A DNA stretch of 64,000 nt from Cephalopachus bancanus. Taxonomy: Eukaryota; Chordata; Mammalia; Primates; Tarsiidae. Positions 60,011-64,000 of the stretch are shown one piece after another (within the stretch, counting starts at the first letter, position 1; the number at the start of each line of letters is the position of its first letter). A program made the translations under genes and the position numbers. The stretch lies in contig JAPVLO010000055.1 in the NCBI GenBank assembly GCA_027257055.1, positions 9,695,501 to 9,759,500 on the forward strand. Direction: 5' to 3'. The notes below the pieces were generated by a model, which saw nothing but the letters and a program-made list of their open reading frames with translations, had not been told where the DNA came from and did no database searches.

Positions 60011-60559
60011 TGTAGGGTTACTAACTGTCCTAATTGCAATAAAGTTGTGTCTCAGGCAATAGGGAGACCAAGAAGAGGGAGAGAGATGGGGAATAGCCAA
60101 TCCATCAGCAGAACAGTAAAAATACACAACATTGACAGATCATTGTCATATATGGGTGTGGTTCATGGTGCCCCAAAGCAATGACAATAGTAATGTCAAA
60201 GATCACTGATTACAGATTATGATAACCAATGTAATAAAAATGAAAATGGTTAAAATATTGTGAGAATTACCAAAATGTGACAGAGACACGGAGTGAGCCC
60301 ATACTGTCACACTGAGAGTCTTGCTGAATAAAGGGCTGACACAAACCTTCAATGTATAATAAATGCAATATCTGTGAAGTGCAATAAAGCACAGGGCAAT
60401 ACAATGAGATATGCTGTACATTAATATTGTTTCAAACACTGCTTCTGTGCCACCTCTCTCTCCTCTCCTCTTAGGATCACAAAGTTATAAATGCTAAACC
60501 TTGTGACTGGATCCTCTGTCACTCTTCTCATCTATTCTGCTTTTTTCCCCATCCTTATT

Positions 60560-61000
60560 TTGTTCCATATGCTTCAGCCTCTGGAAGCTTCCTAATGATT
60601 TGCTTTGAGGAATTTGAGCTTACTATTCCCGTCTCTGCTGTGTCCACATTGCTATTAAACCCAGCCAATGAATTCTTAATTTTAGATATTGCCTTTTGCA
60701 GTCTAAAATGCCCATTTTTTTATAGATCCTAATTTTCTGTTGAAATACGCCCTCTCTTCCTTCATTTTTCCCATCTTGCATTTCCTTTAACAAATAGATC
60801 ACAGTTATTTTGAAGTTCTTATAACTCCATCCACTTGCTTCCATGGACTTTTTCTTTTTGTTCATCTTGATTTTTGATCATTTTTTTCCCTGATTTCTCT
60901 CACATCTAGTACTTTGTTTTTCTATAATGCACATTGTGGATGATATAAAACAGAGGTTCTGAATAATGTCATCTTCCTAGCAAAGTGAGATTTTGTTCTG
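60560..61000 (-). mobile_element. Old L1M/HAL1-like LINE relic
   Basis: 'aatgaattcttaattttaga', 'tattgccttttgcagtctaa', 'ctgttgaaatacgccc' and 'gcacattgtggatgatataa' resemble the reverse complement of the ORF1-region of HAL1 or an early L1M. It may extend to about 61250. No frame survives. Confidence 0.6.
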
Positions 61001-61384
61001 ATAGGTAGTTAAATACCAATAGGTCATTTTAGTCCTGTCAAGTCTTGATGGTCAGCTTTTTTACGGAGGTATATTTCATTTTGCCTTTGGTCCTAGGGCT
61101 CGTCTTTTATTCCTGGGCATGCCTTTCTGGGGTATCATATAAATATGTGGGGGTGTTTGCCAAAGCTACACCTGAGTTAATACTATCTACCTTGCATGAT
61201 TATGGCAATATTTAATGGACTTTAAGTTTTGTTCTAAGCACAATATGCCAAGATTTATAGGTCTAGTCCTCTGTCTTCATCCTGGACAGACATCAACTTT
61301 CCTTCACCTTCAGCTTTTGCTTTTGTAATGCTGAAGTCTGTTATGATCATTTAGAATAAAACTGAGCAAAGCATATGAGTTCTA

Positions 61385-61560
61385 TTTTCAGGAAGATCTA
61401 AGTACAAGCCCCAGAATACTACTCAATTTCTCTGAGTCTGAGATTCTTCATCTAGAAAATAGGAATAATAATACCAACTTTGAAATATTGTTTTAAAAAT
61501 CTAGGTAAAGCAACTAATATAGTCTCTGGCACACAATCAGATTTCAAATAAGCATGACCA
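61385..61560 (-). repeat. MIR SINE relic
   Basis: 'actcaatttctctgagtctg', 'agattcttcatctagaaaat' and 'agtctctggcacacaatcag' follow the reverse-complement MIR. Confidence 0.75.
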
Positions 61561-63369
61561 GTTTAATGTTCTTACCATCCTACCAAATCAAAACCCAGAA
61601 ACAGGAGACACGAGATAAAGTGTTAGTAAGTAATATTGGACTTTCCCCCCACTTCTCCCCAGTCCTAAAGTCTCTGTGAACTCAGGCCTTATATCTACAT
61701 TTCAACATTTTCTTACAGTGAATAAAAGAATTCTTCATCCTGAGTGACTTTATTTGCAATGTTTAGAAGCAACTGTGCATAGGTATAGCTCACTCCTAAA
61801 ACCTCAAGGTAAGAAGCAGAATCACCTTCTGTCAGTTACAGGGAAGCTGAGTTGCTCTTATAACAAGAGAGGCTGAAGTGTGTGAAGGTGGCCACATCAC
61901 CTTGCCCTTGACTCTGCCACACTCACCCAGATGGTTTCCCACCTTTGCCACTAGCATTGGAGAAACAGGACTGAGTGTGTGAGAGGCAGAGGGTGATGGC
62001 CTTCAGTTTCAAATCAGCATGTCAATATTATCACATCCTGTAAAATGATTGTAAGCCAAAGTATATTAAAGGTCCCTTTTAAAAGGCTGCATTCATACCA
62101 TTCCCTGAATCTGACACAAATGAAACTAAATTGTGTTGTTTATCAGAGAGTTATTGGCTCAAATAATTATTTCAGAATATAAGCAAACTTTAAATGAGTT
62201 ATGTAAGACGCAAATGAAAAGTCTTAGGTCTGAGAACTTAGCGGTTCATGAGCATCTACTGTGAGCTGATGCTATGGAATTAAAAAATATGTGAATTAAA
62301 AGCAATTGCAAGACTGCCGTAAAGAATCATAACTTACAAGGTACCCAGTGGGGTGACCGCCACAGAGGACACTTCAATTTCCCATCCCCCTGGGAAGCAG
62401 ACATGAATACAACTCACCATTCCTTCTTCCATGGTGTTCTTTCCTGCCATGAACCCCGTGCCATAGAAGCAGAGGAGGGAGTGACCATTGGGGCCAGATA
62501 GCTGATGGGACAGGATGGGCTTCAAATAAGGACATTTTAAAGCTGAGGGGATATAATCTTAAAAGGACACTTCAGAAAACTAAGCTAACTAGAGCGTCAG
62601 TTTGCTCTCACCTCCATTTCATCGTTGAGGCTAGGGCTGTGTTTTCCCATCACTGGGCATCACTAGGAGCACCTCTGAATTTGAAAGACTGCATGAGACT
62701 GAGGCTGGTTGGGGAGAAGAAACCTTCAGCTCACTTCGGGGCTCTGTCAGACACACAACATTTGAAAACACACAGAGCGACCCATGATCCCATCCAGAAA
62801 TGATCAGGATCAACCTGAACAAATGCCTAGCTGAGGAAAGCAAACCCCTAGCACACGTTCCTGCCAGGCAGACCCTGGGGCCAGGCTCCTGCTGGCCACA
62901 GCCTCACCCTCCCGCCTCCTCCCACACCCTAGCTGCACCCCTTTCCATCACGAGTGTCAGGGGGAGAGAAAACTATTGTTCAGGGAAGATTGAAAACACC
63001 CCTCCTGCTTCTTGCCAAAGCATTTGCATTTTTGGAGCAGGTTCTTATTTCTTTTTAAGGCTCAGAGTGAGAAGCTTTTAGAAAAGCTAAAAATATCTGT
63101 TAACGAAGAAGAAAAAGAAGAAGAAAAAAAACACTATCCAGCTTTCTCTTCTTTCTCTGCAAAAGTTTCAACAGCACCCGAAGGTGCAGAGTCAGCTTTT
63201 AGATTCTCTCGTGGGCTTAAAGTACAGGGGAGGGAAAGGTGTCATTGAGACCTGGATCTTTTAGAAACAAAGATCCAGGGAGATAAAGATAAAAGAAACC
63301 TGCGAGCACACGATGAAATTAGAAATTTAAAGCCAAAAATGGTCTGTAGAGTTAACTTAATATAAATTC
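61561..63369. other. Unassigned sequence
   Basis: No recognised repeat or gene. A GAA-rich purine tract lies at about 63105-63132. Confidence 0.35.
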
Positions 63370-63485
63370 CTCATTTTACAACTAAGGAAATTAAAATGCA
63401 AACAGATTAAATGCTTGCCCAGCGGAGAGCCACAGCAGCTGAGTCTAGAAGTCAGACTTGCCCACCCAGCCAGTGTTCCATCCCT
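63370..63485 (+). repeat. MIR SINE relic
   Basis: 'cctcattttacaactaagga', 'aatgcttgcccagcggagag' and 'gtctagaagtcagacttgcc' follow MIR in the forward direction. Confidence 0.65.
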
Positions 63486-63774
63486 ACAAGGGAAGATGTC
63501 CCAACCACCATCACTAGCACAGGTAGCTACAACCTCGAAAATGACTGCGGGAGACCTGGTCCAACCACTGCTGATGAGGTCACCTAACTCAAGAATGAAA
63601 GGATTATCCTCTGGGCTTGGGTTTCCCCAGCAGCCTGAATGAGCTACTGTGACGCTGCATTCTGGGGCCTGGCTTCCAGAACTCAACAGAAACACCAACA
63701 CTTGAAAAGGGAATTTCCACCTGGGACCCTCAATGTCAGTAGGACAGTCAATAACTCCTTCAGGATCAGAAGCA

Positions 63775-63905
63775 CTAGATTCTCAGTCAATGTTAGAGCT
63801 AAAAGGGTCATGCCCTTCATTCAAGAGACAGAAGCAAGGCCAAGAAGGGGACATGACTTGTCCAACCACACCAACAGGTCAGTGCAGGGCTGAAAGTCAC
63901 ACTCT
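63775..63905 (+). repeat. MIR SINE relic
   Basis: 'gagctaaaagggtcatgccc', 'acatgacttgtccaaccaca' and 'cagtgcagggctgaaagtca' fit a MIR fragment. Confidence 0.5.
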
Positions 63906-64000
63906 ACTTTCATATAGCTGCTAATCCCACAGTCCCACACTGTCTCTGCTGAGCATTTCCTTCGTTTGGGGTGTTTATTTTATTCCCTTCATTTATTCTT

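Larger units (their letters stand above)
55916..60417 (-). mobile_element. Tigger1 DNA transposon, interrupted by L1 and Alu
   Basis: Both terminal regions are present. The left one reads 'atacttcagggatattgcag' then 'gaccactgcaataaagtgaa'. The right one reads 'gtgcaataaagcacagggca' then 'gagatatgctgta' and is an inverted repeat of the left end type. The transposase is on the minus strand. The element is split by an L1 (about 56142-58727) and an Alu (59197-59501). An internal part next to the L1 is missing. TcMar-Tigger (pogo-like) family, fossil. Confidence 0.93.

Noticed and set aside
1..64000. A novel multi-gene protein system
   Set aside because: No set of adjacent intact coding regions exists. 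All recognisable proteins are broken transposon products.

Overview
This is a piece of primate nuclear genome with no protein-coding host gene that I can support. The evidence is its dense load of interspersed repeats: about a dozen dimeric 7SL-derived Alu elements with poly(A) tails and target-site duplications (TSDs), MIR and L2 relics, L1, MaLR/ERVL LTRs, Tigger and hAT DNA transposons, and (CA)n microsatellites. Open reading frames are short, overlap repeats or look like chance. No splice-bounded conserved exon, CpG island or tRNA gene was seen. The window is best read as intergenic or deep intronic DNA.

The Alus do not match my recollection of anthropoid AluS/AluY. They also lack the right-arm signature I associate with lemur and loris Alus. 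They form their own series inside the window, from an AluJ-like copy (25.1 kb) through intermediates (15.6, 24.6, 33.0, 40.5 kb) to a young group (2.2, 31.1, 31.9, 40.0, 46.0, 50.7, 59.2 kb) with its own diagnostic changes. A primate outside both anthropoids and strepsirrhines fits best, so I infer a tarsier. This is inference, not a database result.

Layout. 0-13 kb: old MIR/L2 relics, one young Alu, two CA repeats, a minus-strand MLT1-type LTR, and an L2 split by an ERVL-type LTR. 13-28 kb: AluJ-like and intermediate Alus, an L1 cluster (18.6-19.9 kb) and a MER2 DNA transposon. 28-42 kb: an MLT1 LTR carrying two foreign inserts (a local duplication and a U2 snRNA fragment), several Alus, and short local duplications at 35.5 and 36.5/37.6 kb. 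42-55 kb: a repeat-poor block, two young Alus, and a second MLT1 LTR with a local duplication inside it. 55-61 kb: a nested structure in which an L2 is interrupted by a Tigger1 transposon, which in turn contains a minus-strand L1 with an intact 5' end and a separate Alu. This is followed by an old L1/HAL1-like relic. 61-64 kb: sparse MIR relics.

Two themes are the most interesting. First, the young Alu lineage has acquired two strong stem-loops, one a 5-bp stem with a 7-nt loop shaped like a tRNA T-arm exactly at the Pol III B box. Second, at least three short non-tandem direct duplications lie 1-3 kb from their partners, two of them inside MLT1 LTRs. No novel protein-based system was found.
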